In this document: one piece after another, positions 9,191 through 17,014 of the stretch
Position numbering within the stretch: the first letter of the stretch is position 1
How the letters are laid out: every line of letters starts with the position of its first letter
Source: Synergistaceae bacterium UBA5560
Lineage (GTDB): Bacteria; Synergistota; Synergistia; Synergistales; Aminiphilaceae
Reading direction: 5' to 3'
DNA length: 55,186 bases
Assembly (NCBI GenBank): GCA_002425685.1
Contig: DIMS01000084.1
Location: forward strand, 7,015-62,200
Translations under genes and position numbers: made by a program
Notes under the pieces: model-generated
Told to the model about the DNA's origin: nothing
What the model saw: the letters and a program-made list of their open reading frames with translations, nothing else
Databases searched by the model: none

Positions 9191-9379
9191 CGTCCCGCCG
9201 TTCCTTTCCGGCCGGATCCCTCTCCCTGCGGCATCGGAGCGCGGTGCAACCAGTATATCCGCTTCTCCGCCTCTTTCCTCGTTTTCTCTTCCTTTCCTCA
9301 TCCATGGTCTTCTCACCCTTCCCGAAGAGGGCCGAAAGGAGGAGGCTGTCTCCGGAGAACGGGACTTACGGCTCAAACG
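9191..9379. other. Noncoding stretch before the nrdJ control region
   Basis: First half of a 370-base gap between the PHP gene and nrdJ. I see no gene or clear hairpin here. The right-hand half carries the paired NrdR boxes and a leader of about 150 bases; I did not find the conserved boxes of a cobalamin riboswitch. Confidence 0.5.
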
Positions 9380-9426
9380 CTTCCACATATAGAGTGCTAT
9401 ACTCTCTACGCTCCCACATATAGCGA
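9380..9426 (+). promoter_or_regulatory. Paired NrdR boxes around an extended -10 promoter
   Basis: Two 16-base boxes (9380-9395 and 9411-9426) share the core CCACATATAG at 9383-9392 and 9414-9423. Both match the strongly conserved positions of the NrdR consensus acaCwAtATaTwGtgt, and their centres are 31 bases apart, the three-helical-turn spacing typical of tandem NrdR sites. TATACT at 9398-9403, preceded by TGC, is an extended -10 element between them. NrdR, an ATP/dATP-sensing repressor, would block the promoter when dATP is high. The nrdR gene is not in the window. Confidence 0.75.
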
Positions 9427-9560
9427 GCCATTCGAACCCGCGACAGGCACCCTGGAAGCGCGGCTTTCGTGCCGTCCAGTATGTATCGTGTCCCGCACAA
9501 ACCCGAAGAGGATATCCCTGCAGGATTTTTCGTATCGCCATTCCGAGGAGGTACCCATTT

Positions 9561-11654
9561 ATGATTTTTTCCGAGAACGCTCTGGTGATCCTGAAAAAAC
9601 GTTACCTCAAGGGTAACGAGACTCCGCAGGAGATGCTCCGCCGCGTCGCCAAGGCAGTTGCCGCGGCGGAACCCGAAGCTGAACGCGCCCTCTGGGAGGA
9701 GCGTTTCACCGACCTCATGGCACAGCTCGATTTTCTGCCCAACTCACCGACCCTGATGAACGCGGGCATCCCGGAGGGACAGCTTGCAGCCTGTTTCGTG
9801 CTCCCCGTCGAGGACAGCATGGACTCCATCTTCTCCACGCTCCGGAGCGCCGCCCTCATCCACAAGTCCGGAGGCGGAACGGGGTACAACTTCTCGAAAC
9901 TCCGCCCTGCGGGAGATGTGGTGTCCACCACGAACGGCGTCGCCTCAGGACCGATCTCCTTCATGCGCATGTTCGACCTCGCCACGGACGTGGTGAAGCA
10001 GGGAGGAACCCGTCGCGGCGCCAACATGGGCATCCTGGATTGCGACCACCCGGACGTGCTCGCCTTCATCCGGGCAAAGACGGAGGAAGGAATTCTCACC
10101 AATTTCAACATCTCCGTGGGCATCACCGATAGATTCATGGAAGCCCTGGCGGACGGCAAAGACTGGCACCTCGTGAACCCGCGCACGGGGCAAACCACCG
10201 ACACGGTGAAGAGCATGGAACTGTGGAACCGCATCGTCCATGCGGCTTGGGCCACTGGAGATCCCGGCGTGATCTTTCTCGACCGCCTCGAAAGGGACAA
10301 TCCTACGCCCCATGTGGGCCGCATTACGTCGACGAACCCCTGCGGCGAGCAGCCCCTCCTTCCCTACGAGGCGTGCAATCTCGGCTCGGTCAACCTGAAG
10401 AACATGGTCAGGGACGGGGAAATTCTCTGGGACCGCATGGAGAAGACCGTGCGCACCGCCGTGCGTTTCCTCGACGACGTGATCGACATCAATTGCTATC
10501 CTCTTCCGGAGATCGAGGACATGGTGAAGGGAAACCGGAAGATCGGTCTTGGCGTCATGGGATGGGCGGAGATGCTTTTCCTTCTGGGGATCCCCTATGA
10601 TTCCGAGGAAGCGCTGGAGCTGGCGGAGAAAGTCATGGCCTTCATTCAGGCGACCGGACGGGAGGCGAGCAGAGACCTCGCCCGGGAACGACACCCCTAT
10701 CCCAACTGCGTCGGCGAACCGTTCCGGAACGCCACGGTGACAACCATCGCCCCCACGGGAACCATCGCACTCCTGGCGGAGTGCTCCTCCGGCATCGAGC
10801 CGGTCTTCGCCCTCACGCACACCCGAAAGGCCTTCGGCACGGACGATCTGGTCTACGTGAACGACGTGCTCCAGGTGGAGATGCACCGTCGAGGGCTTGC
10901 CTCTCTCGACTCTCTGCCTTCGGAAATGAGACGGGTTTTCGTCACCGCCCACGAGATCGACTATCCCTGGCATGTGCGGATGCAGGCGGCGTTCCAGAAG
11001 TTCACGGACAATGCGGTCTCCAAGACGATCAACCTTCCGGGGGATGCGACCAAGGAGGACGTGCGCAAAGCCTATCTTCTCGCCTACGAGCTGGGATGCA
11101 AGGGCATCACCGTCTACCGCGACGGATGCAAGGCAAGCCAGGTTCTCACCACAACGCCCTCCGGCAAAAAAGACGACACGGTGACGCATCAACTGGTCAT
11201 GCCCATGGGAGCTCAGGGAACGCTTCCTCTCGACCGTCCCCAGGTTCTCACGGGGAAGACCATCAAAATGCCCACCTCCTACGGCAATCTCTACCTCACG
11301 GTCAACGAAACGGGCGGGCGCCCCTTCGAGGTCTTCGCCACGCTCGGCAAGAGCGGCAAGGACACCCAGGCCCACACGGAAGCCCTCGGGCGCCTCATCT
11401 CGCTGGCACTCCGCACGGGCATCCCCGCGCCGGAAATCGTGAACCAACTCAAGGGGATCGGCGGAAGCCAACCCGTGTGGGATGAGGACGGGGTCATTCT
11501 CTCCCTTCCCGACGCCATTGCGAAATGCCTGGAACGCGCCCTCGGGGTGCCTGTCCACACCAGTGCCACGGACATGTGCCCCGGCTGCGGGGCCGTTCTC
11601 GTCCGGGAAGAGGGATGCGTTACATGCCACGCCTGCGGCTACTCGAAATGCTGA
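9561..11654 (+). CDS. nrdJ: Vitamin B12-dependent (class II) ribonucleotide reductase
   Basis: Reduces ribonucleotides to deoxyribonucleotides with adenosylcobalamin as radical source, needing neither oxygen nor a second subunit. The 697-residue protein shows PNSPTLMNAG (61-69), the redox cysteine C78, GGTGYNFSKLRP, RRGANMGILDCDHPD, the radical site NPCGE (N259, C261, E263), the second redox cysteine in EACNLGSVNL (C272) and APTGTIALLAECSSGIEP. The C-terminus has a zinc-ribbon-like cysteine set CPGCG...CHACGYSKC that can also serve as the thiol shuttle. It is shorter than many NrdJ proteins because there is no N-terminal ATP cone, which is where dATP feedback normally acts; this makes the upstream NrdR control more meaningful. 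ATG at 9561 follows GAGGAGG. Confidence 0.97.
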   Translation: MIFSENALVILKKRYLKGNETPQEMLRRVAKAVAAAEPEAERALWEERFTDLMAQLDFLPNSPTLMNAGIPEGQLAACFVLPVEDSMDSIFSTLRSAALIHKSGGGTGYNFSKLRPAGDVVSTTNGVASGPISFMRMFDLATDVVKQGGTRRGANMGILDCDHPDVLAFIRAKTEEGILTNFNISVGITDRFMEALADGKDWHLVNPRTGQTTDTVKSMELWNRIVHAAWATGDPGVIFLDRLERDNPTPHVGRITSTNPCGEQPLLPYEACNLGSVNLKNMVRDGEILWDRMEKTVRTAVRFLDDVIDINCYPLPEIEDMVKGNRKIGLGVMGWAEMLFLLGIPYDSEEALELAEKVMAFIQATGREASRDLARERHPYPNCVGEPFRNATVTTIAPTGTIALLAECSSGIEPVFALTHTRKAFGTDDLVYVNDVLQVEMHRRGLASLDSLPSEMRRVFVTAHEIDYPWHVRMQAAFQKFTDNAVSKTINLPGDATKEDVRKAYLLAYELGCKGITVYRDGCKASQVLTTTPSGKKDDTVTHQLVMPMGAQGTLPLDRPQVLTGKTIKMPTSYGNLYLTVNETGGRPFEVFATLGKSGKDTQAHTEALGRLISLALRTGIPAPEIVNQLKGIGGSQPVWDEDGVILSLPDAIAKCLERALGVPVHTSATDMCPGCGAVLVREEGCVTCHACGYSKC

Positions 11655-11676
11655 AACCCCCTTTGGGAGCACATCG

Positions 11677-12519
11677 ATGGAACGCAGCGTGAACCGCCTC
11701 GGGAGATGGGGACTTCCCGCTCCCGAGGCGGAGGTCCTGACGGCCTGGTTTCGCACGTTCACGGCATCCTTCGCGAACGGAGGCGCCCTGCCGCCCCTGC
11801 TGGAACTGAAACGCCTCCACAGCTTCCGGGTAAGCGCCATCGCCCGGGAGCTTGCGGGAGCTCTGAAATGGGACGACGACGAAATCCGCGCCGCTGAAAC
11901 CGCAGGATTGCTCCATGACGTGGGGCGTTTTCCCCAGTACGCCTCCTTCGGAACCTTTTACGACGGGCGCTCCCTGGACCACGGCGAGAAAGGAAGAGAC
12001 GTCATCGCCGCCGAAGCACCCCTCGCGGCCTGTTCCGGAGAGACGCGGGAAGCCCTGCTGCAGAGTGTCGCCCTTCACAACAAGAAGGCACTCCCGGAAA
12101 CCATCCCGCTCTGCGCCCTGCCCCTGGCACGGCTCATCCGGGACGCGGACAAACTGGACGTCTTCCACATCGTTCACCGTCACGTGCAGGAGGGGCGCAT
12201 CACACAGCTCCTCCCCGGAATCGACGAAACGGGACCTCTTTCAAATGCGCTCGTCCGGGAAGTGGAAAACGCGCATCTCGCTTCCTACGCGAACGTGCGA
12301 AGCCTTGCGGACTTCCTCCTCGTACAGCTCACCTGGGTGTTCGACCTGAACTATCCGCCTTCCCTGGAACGACTCCGGAAGACGGGTATCGTGGAGGACA
12401 TCGCGACACGTGTGGAAAAAGGTCATACCGCGGTGCAGCGCCTGATCGCCGACGCGTGGGAACGCCTGGAAAACCCCAGGTCGCTCCTTCGGGAGGAACA
12501 ACTCGGAAAAAGACGCTGA
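11677..12519 (+). CDS. HD-domain metal-dependent phosphohydrolase
   Basis: HD-superfamily hydrolase of 280 residues. The metal site is visible as H48 (LKRLHSFRVS), H80-D81 (LLHDVGRF) and a later Asp in LIRDADKLDVF. HD enzymes cleave nucleotides or phosphate esters; the exact substrate is unknown. ATG at 11677 has GGGAG eight bases before it; an open frame extends upstream inside nrdJ, but that part has no family similarity. It starts 22 bases after nrdJ and is probably co-transcribed, which makes a nucleotide substrate plausible. A short hairpin with TTTT follows the stop. Confidence 0.85.
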   Translation: MERSVNRLGRWGLPAPEAEVLTAWFRTFTASFANGGALPPLLELKRLHSFRVSAIARELAGALKWDDDEIRAAETAGLLHDVGRFPQYASFGTFYDGRSLDHGEKGRDVIAAEAPLAACSGETREALLQSVALHNKKALPETIPLCALPLARLIRDADKLDVFHIVHRHVQEGRITQLLPGIDETGPLSNALVREVENAHLASYANVRSLADFLLVQLTWVFDLNYPPSLERLRKTGIVEDIATRVEKGHTAVQRLIADAWERLENPRSLLREEQLGKRR

Positions 12520-12522
12520 TAT

Positions 12523-12542
12523 CACCGCCGAAACGGTGTTTT
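12523..12542 (+). terminator. Candidate terminator after nrdJ-HD
   Basis: CACCG (12523-12527) and CGGTG (12534-12538) with a 6-base loop, followed directly by TTTT. Short but well placed, four bases after the HD stop codon. Confidence 0.55.
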
Positions 12543-12866
12543 CAACTGCATCAATGCCATGCAGTAGAAACCTGCAGCACTCAGGTGAACATCCGACGCC
12601 CCTCCCGACCGAAGTGTACCGAAACGGGGACAGGCCGAGCCGGCAGCGGCGGGATGCGACCGCGTTCTTCCAGGAGGCCTCCCGAAGGGATATCGTGCGC
12701 GGATCTCTGTGCGGACGTTTTCTTGGGAGGGATGTGGACCGCAACAAGGATTTTTCCGGAAAACGTTCGGATCGGAGGACGTGCGCAAGGATATTCCCGG
12801 AGGCTCACGGCGAAATCTGCGCCATCAAGAGAAATCGGTTGTTGTGAAGAGAGGAGGCCGAAACAC
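12543..12866. other. Intergenic stretch without a recognised gene
   Basis: About 320 bases between the HD gene and the first cupin. A small hairpin CTGCAT/ATGCAG lies at 12546-12564. The frame of the cupin stays open through this region, but it has no upstream start with a ribosome binding site and no cupin-like sequence. Confidence 0.55.
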
Positions 12867-13295
12867 ATGACGGGACGAGAGGTCGAAACGAACCTCAGGC
12901 AAGCCTTTTTCATCCCTTCTCAAAGAGAAGGGACCGCACCGGGCGAAAGCGAAGCCATTACCGACTCCTACGTCACCAAGGACGCCAGCGACATCGTGGA
13001 AATTTTCCATCCCGACAGGATACCCGGTCTCCCCTACAGCCTCGCCGAGGCCACGGTGCACGCGGGGAACCGCACCATTCCCCACGTGCACACCCGAAGC
13101 ACCGAGATCTACTATTTCCTCTCCGGCCGGGGAACCCTCGCCCTCGGAAAGGAATGTCACGTCGTCTCCCCCGGAGCGGCGGCGCTCATTCCTCCGGGAA
13201 CACATCATTGGGTAGAGGCGGAAGAGACACTGCGATTCCTCTGTGTCTGCTGTCCCCCCTACGATCACGCCCAGACACTCCTCGACGAGAACTGA
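12867..13295 (+). CDS. Cupin-domain protein
   Basis: Single-domain cupin of 142 residues. The metal-binding first motif is visible as PHVHTRSTEIYYFLSGRG (His, His, Glu) and the second motif as PGAAALIPPGTHHWVEA. Such proteins act as isomerases, dioxygenases, lyases or small-molecule sensors, so no reaction is assigned. ATG at 12867 has GAGGAGG at 12851-12857. It converges on another cupin gene 24 bases away; the two are not close copies. Confidence 0.85.
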   Translation: MTGREVETNLRQAFFIPSQREGTAPGESEAITDSYVTKDASDIVEIFHPDRIPGLPYSLAEATVHAGNRTIPHVHTRSTEIYYFLSGRGTLALGKECHVVSPGAAALIPPGTHHWVEAEETLRFLCVCCPPYDHAQTLLDEN

Positions 13296-13319
13296 CCGCA
13301 AAAACGCCGGGGGAATTCC

Positions 13320-13721
13320 TCAACCGCCGCAGTCGCACCCGCAAGAACAGGAGGATGCGGGGGGCGTGATGTCTCCCTCGGAGGGAACGATGCAGATGAA
13401 CGTGAGGGGCTCCTCGCCGACTCTTTCGAAGGAGTGGGGTTTTCCCGCCGGAACGTGGGCCCAGAAAAGAGGCGCCAGAGGATATTCCTCGTCCTCCACG
13501 CGCACGCGCCCCTCTCCGGAAAGAACGAAAACGTAATGGGGCCAGTCGTGTTGGTGGAGGGGTACCGCAGCGTCTCCCTCCAGGGTGAAACAGCGGGCCG
13601 TGTAGTTCTCCCAGAAGCGTTCCGGACCGAAGACGATCCGCTTTTCGATGCCCCCGTGCCCTTGGAGGGTTACCGCGGGAAGATTCTTGATTTTTCCTGC
13701 GTAAACGGCTTGCTCTGCCAC
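13320..13721 (-). CDS. Cupin-domain protein with cysteine-rich tail
   Basis: Single-domain cupin of 133 residues. Motif 1 is PLHQHDWPHYVFVLSGEG (His, His and a downstream position) and motif 2 is HVPAGKPHSFERV. The C-terminus ends in CSCGCDCGG, a possible extra metal site not usual for cupins. I chose GTG at 13721 because GGGAG lies about eight bases upstream; earlier in-frame starts lack a site and would add residues that do not look cupin-like. Convergent with the cupin at 12867 and divergent from the CheY-like gene. Function unknown. Confidence 0.8.
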   Translation of the reverse strand: MAEQAVYAGKIKNLPAVTLQGHGGIEKRIVFGPERFWENYTARCFTLEGDAAVPLHQHDWPHYVFVLSGEGRVRVEDEEYPLAPLFWAHVPAGKPHSFERVGEEPLTFICIVPSEGDITPPASSCSCGCDCGG

Positions 13722-13851
13722 ATACCCCACTCCCTTTCGCATGTGCTGTGCACATCTCGCTCTTTCGCATTCCATCGAACCAAACGCAAGAGTTCTCTTT
13801 TCCCGCTTTCTTCCATGGCTGAAAAACACACGCAAAATTTTCGCTGCGGCC

Positions 13852-13880
13852 TTGCCTGGAAGAAGGAGAGCGCGTATCCT
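13852..13880 (+). promoter_or_regulatory. Candidate promoter of the CheY-like gene
   Basis: TTGCCT (13852-13857), a 17-base spacer and TATCCT (13875-13880), about 50 bases before the GTG start. Each hexamer matches four of six consensus bases. Confidence 0.4.
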
Positions 13881-13930
13881 GATAGCATCAGACGACAAGG
13901 TATCGTTGCACCAAGGGGAGGTGAGGAATC

Positions 13931-14380
13931 GTGACCTCGACAGCACCCCGAATTCTCATTGTGGACGATTCGGCGTTCATGCGGTTCATGTTGCAGAAAA
14001 TCCTCACCGATGCAGGCTTCGACGTGGTGGGCGAAGGCACGGACGGATCCGAGGGGGCGGAGCTCTATAAGACCCTGCGTCCCGACGTGGTGACCATGGA
14101 CATCACCATGCCGATCCTCTCCGGCCTTGAGGGATTGAACCGCATTCTCCGCATCGACCCCGAAGCACGGGTGATCATGATCTCCGCCATGGGACAGAAG
14201 GCGACCGTCCTGAAGGCGCTCCAAAGCGGAGCGCTGGGATTTATCATCAAGCCCTTCGACAAGATCAAGGTAATCGATACGGTGCGGGACGTGCTGGCCT
14301 TTTCTCACAAGAGCACGGAATCTCCGGCACTCCACGATCCGGCGCCACCCTCCCGAGAAGACGCACAGCGAAACCCATGA
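13931..14380 (+). CDS. Single-domain response regulator (CheY-like)
   Basis: Receiver-only response regulator of 149 residues. The acidic pair is in LIVDDSAF (D12, D13), the phosphorylation site is D57 in VTMDITMP, and the conserved lysine is in FIIKPFDK. A linker of about 25 residues with no output domain follows, so it acts by protein-protein contact, as CheY does on the flagellar motor or a phosphorelay. GTG at 13931 has GGGGAGGTGAGG upstream. No kinase or chemotaxis gene is adjacent, so the partner is elsewhere. Confidence 0.92.
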   Translation: MTSTAPRILIVDDSAFMRFMLQKILTDAGFDVVGEGTDGSEGAELYKTLRPDVVTMDITMPILSGLEGLNRILRIDPEARVIMISAMGQKATVLKALQSGALGFIIKPFDKIKVIDTVRDVLAFSHKSTESPALHDPAPPSREDAQRNP

Positions 14381-14434
14381 CGCGATGGCGAAACCTTCCC
14401 CAGGGAAGTCTTCCGTCCTCACGTCATGGGTTTC
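14370..14434. repeat. Nested inverted repeats between convergent genes (probable bidirectional terminator)
   Basis: GAAACCCATGACG (14370-14382) and CGTCATGGGTTTC (14422-14434) are a perfect 13-bp inverted repeat, with an inner hairpin CTTCCC/GGGAAG (14395-14400, 14403-14408). The left arm covers the last codons and stop of the CheY-like gene, and the right arm ends one base before the stop of the DUF4139 gene. It is therefore placed to end transcription from both sides, though there is no T-run. Confidence 0.6.
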
Positions 14435-16009
14435 TCACTTGTCCCGAAACACCAGATCCTTGTCCCCCGGATAGGTCAGGGTATAGTGAACGGCAATTTT
14501 GCGGATCTCCCCGCTTTTCAGCGGGATCTCCCAGGAAAGCAGCCCTTCCCTGTCGGAACTGGCGGGCTGCGGATCCATGGTTTTGATCTCCACCTTCACC
14601 GACTCGTTGGCACTGACGGGAATTCTTTCCAGGATGCGCACCACTGTTTCCGAGGGAAGGCCGTTCGTCACGGTCAGCTCGTACCCATCGGCAAGACGTC
14701 CTTTGCCCAGCCAGCTTTTTCCCTCCACACCGACACTCTTTTCCCTCTCCACGCGAACGAGAGGAGTGGCCCCGAAGGCCACGGTGAGATCCTGTCCCTT
14801 GCTGCGGGCCGGAAGCGTCGTTTTGCCCCCGGCGACGCCGTCCACGGAGAGTTCCGCCTCTCCGGGAAGAACGGCCTCGGGAAGCGTCTCCACCTCGGCG
14901 AGAAGCCATGCTTCCTGGCTGAAACGCGGTACCAGAACGATGGCCATGCTCCCCTGAAGAGCGAGGTCGCCCAGAGGAATCTCGGTGGACGTGCCCTCTC
15001 CAGGCACGCGCCCTGTCGTGAGGATATCCACGCCGCGCAAGCCCTCCTCCCGGACGGGAGGCGCGGGAGTACTCCCGAGAGCGATCTCCTCAACGGCCAT
15101 GTAGGGCGCGGGCGCTGCATCGGGAACGGCGCCTTTCGCACGGAAGTCGTCCTGGCGAGGCTGTGCGATGTCCACCACGAGGGGACGCAACCGGGGAGGA
15201 CGAACAAGCCGGGGAGGATCCGCAGTATGCACAACGAGCGGCCCGTCCCAGTCGATGCCGGTTCGTTGCATCACCGAAGCGACCAGACGGCCCGTAACGT
15301 TCCCGCTCTTCGTTTCGAGGTTGAGCACGTACCTGTAAGTCCAGTGCACCTGATCCGTCCAGGCGGTGAGGAGGCCGCCGCCGCGCCCACCGTCGCCGCG
15401 GACTTCGATCACCATGGAGTAGCCTTCCTGAAGACGCTCCTGCAACTGCCGATTCCAGAGCTCCGCTTCATGGCGCTTGCGCTGGAGCGTTTCCGTCACT
15501 TCCGCGAGACGTAGTTCCTGCTCTCTGCGGAGCTCGGCTGCGGCGACGAGCAGGTCGAGGGCCTTCTCGCCTTCGGGCTTCAGGGATTCAAGAGCTCCGG
15601 TCAACTGCCGAAGGGAGGCGGCCTCCGCATCGAGAACCGCCACCTCGGCCCGAAGTTCGCCGACTTTTTCCGACAGGGTCTTCAGGGCAGGAGGAATCCA
15701 TTCCGCCCGGGGAAGCAACACGATGTCAGGCGGAGAAGAAGGCGAATTCCCCTCCGGAAGCTGCAAACGGATCCGGGAAACGTCGAAGGTCGCCGGCAGA
15801 CGCACCAAAAATGCACCGGCGGGCACGGGGATTTCCACGCCGGCGCCGCTTGGGTAGAGATGAACCCTCTCCGGCGGAGGCGAGACTCCGTCCTCGGACC
15901 GTGCCGGTTCTTCCCCGAAAGCGCTCCGCACTCCAAAGGACAGATCCCATACACCGAGAACACCCAGGATCAGAAGGATACCCACTCCCGCGACAGAGAA
16001 CACCCGCAT
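14435..16009 (-). CDS. DUF4139-domain protein (mucoidy inhibitor MuiA-like), exported
   Basis: Exported protein of 524 residues. A signal peptide (MRVFSVAGVGILLILGVLGV) is followed by an N-terminal beta region that begins VHLYPSGAGVEIPVPAG, a long coiled coil of about 90 residues rich in E, L, R and Q, and a C-terminal beta-rich DUF4139 part including the WTYRYVLNLETKSG segment and the terminal WEIPLKSGEIRKIAVHYTLTYPG. This domain order matches MuiA-like proteins, whose biochemical function is unknown. ATG at 16009 has GAGGGGGAGGGG directly upstream; a longer form starting at 16066 would hide the signal peptide. Confidence 0.85.
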   Translation of the reverse strand: MRVFSVAGVGILLILGVLGVWDLSFGVRSAFGEEPARSEDGVSPPPERVHLYPSGAGVEIPVPAGAFLVRLPATFDVSRIRLQLPEGNSPSSPPDIVLLPRAEWIPPALKTLSEKVGELRAEVAVLDAEAASLRQLTGALESLKPEGEKALDLLVAAAELRREQELRLAEVTETLQRKRHEAELWNRQLQERLQEGYSMVIEVRGDGGRGGGLLTAWTDQVHWTYRYVLNLETKSGNVTGRLVASVMQRTGIDWDGPLVVHTADPPRLVRPPRLRPLVVDIAQPRQDDFRAKGAVPDAAPAPYMAVEEIALGSTPAPPVREEGLRGVDILTTGRVPGEGTSTEIPLGDLALQGSMAIVLVPRFSQEAWLLAEVETLPEAVLPGEAELSVDGVAGGKTTLPARSKGQDLTVAFGATPLVRVEREKSVGVEGKSWLGKGRLADGYELTVTNGLPSETVVRILERIPVSANESVKVEIKTMDPQPASSDREGLLSWEIPLKSGEIRKIAVHYTLTYPGDKDLVFRDK

Positions 16010-16099
16010 CGCCCCTCCCCCTCTCCAGGGAGCCGTCGCCTCCCCATCGAACACACGGGGAAGCAACGGAAATCCGCCTGTGCCGAGAAACGCCCCCCC

Positions 16100-16396
16100 T
16101 CAGGGGAGCTCCAGTTTTTCAGCAAGGACGTACATCTCGCCGCTCCCGACAGAAGACCGGACGCTTCCCTCGAGAAGTATCCGGTCCCCTTCCCCGCGCT
16201 GCCGGAGCCGATCCTGCAACTCCGGATCGTAGGCGCGGGCGAGTATGTAGTCGTGCCGTTCGTTCCCCCTGTAGTCCGTGCTCTCGTGTCTGACGGAGAA
16301 TCGGAAATACCTGCCGCACCGGTTCTCTCCCACTTGCTCCCCCTTGAGGAAGTGAAGCGTCCCCTCGAGCCGGACCACATTGATCGATTGTGTCAT
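16100..16396 (-). CDS. Small single-stranded-DNA-binding-like OB-fold protein
   Basis: A 98-residue OB-fold protein resembling the core of bacterial SSB or PriB. It opens with SINVVRLEGTLHFLKG, continues with RYFRFSVRHESTDYRGN and DYILARAYDPELQDRL, and closes with LLEGSVRSS and YVLAEKLEL, which follows the five-strand SSB pattern. The acidic C-terminal tail that true SSBs use to recruit partners is missing, and the protein ends right after the last strand. ATG at 16396 has GGGAGATGAGGGG upstream; an ATG seven codons earlier is also possible. Specific role unknown; a secondary SSB-like protein is my best reading. Confidence 0.65.
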   Translation of the reverse strand: MTQSINVVRLEGTLHFLKGEQVGENRCGRYFRFSVRHESTDYRGNERHDYILARAYDPELQDRLRQRGEGDRILLEGSVRSSVGSGEMYVLAEKLELP

Positions 16397-16559
16397 CCCC
16401 TCATCTCCCTTCTCCATAGAAAACCAACCCTTTCTCCCTTTCCCGCAGTGTTCCGCCGTCCCCACGGTTTCCACCGCCCGTTCCCTCCGCCGCATTCGGA
16501 AGAGAACGGACGGGCATTCTCGCCTCTGTGCGCCATTATATCGCGGATCGTCTTCCCGG

Positions 16560-16606
16560 AAAAACAAAACCGGGCAGGGGGCCCCTCAGGGAGTTCCCCG
16601 CCCGGT
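16560..16606 (-). terminator. Rho-independent terminator of the ftsZ-cupin operon
   Basis: On the minus strand a stem of ACCGGGC and GGGG pairing with CCCC and GCCCGGT (16596-16606 with 16569-16580, one bulged base) is followed by TTTTGTTTTT. It lies 28 bases past the cupin stop. Confidence 0.85.
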
Positions 16607-16633
16607 ACACACCATCAAAAGCAACCGCGCACC

Positions 16634-17014
16634 TCACCCGCGCATCCTCCCGTGAACGGCGAGCCACACGCAGGGAGGCTCCGAAGAGGTGCGGGCGACA
16701 CGATGCCTCTCGTGCGCCCGGAGCAAAATCCAGTCTCCGGGATGCATTTCCAGAACGCTCCCGTCCTCCCATTCCAGAACGGCCTCACCGGAGAGAAGCG
16801 CCACCCACTCGTCCCGCTCCTGGTCGTACCAGAAACCGGGAGGCGAGGACTGTCCGAAGGAGACGATACGCTCCACGAGAATTCCCCGATCCGGAAACAG
16901 CGGCTCGGTGATCTCTTCTTCCGGAAGGTCACCTTTCTCGATGCCTTTTGTCAGATCCCGGGAAAACTCGAAAAGGTTCCCTCCGGAAAAGACCTTTTTC
17001 CCTGAAGCACTCAC
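16634..17014 (-). CDS. Cupin-domain protein translationally coupled to ftsZ
   Basis: Single cupin of 126 residues: WYDQERDEWVALLSGEAVLE carries the first motif (with Glu) and MHPGDWILLRAHERHRVA the second (His). It resembles the small cupins of the phosphoribosylaminoimidazole-carboxylase-neighbour type, but no function can be assigned. GTG at 17012-17014 overlaps the ftsZ TGA as GTGA and has GGAGGAGCGGGGAG upstream; an ATG nine codons earlier lacks a site. The overlap implies coupled translation with ftsZ, an unusual partner. Confidence 0.8.
   Translation of the reverse strand: MSASGKKVFSGGNLFEFSRDLTKGIEKGDLPEEEITEPLFPDRGILVERIVSFGQSSPPGFWYDQERDEWVALLSGEAVLEWEDGSVLEMHPGDWILLRAHERHRVARTSSEPPCVWLAVHGRMRG

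Noticed and set aside
9427..9560. Cobalamin riboswitch in the nrdJ leader
   Set aside because: The conserved boxes and pairing pattern of that riboswitch were not found; the paired NrdR boxes explain control better.
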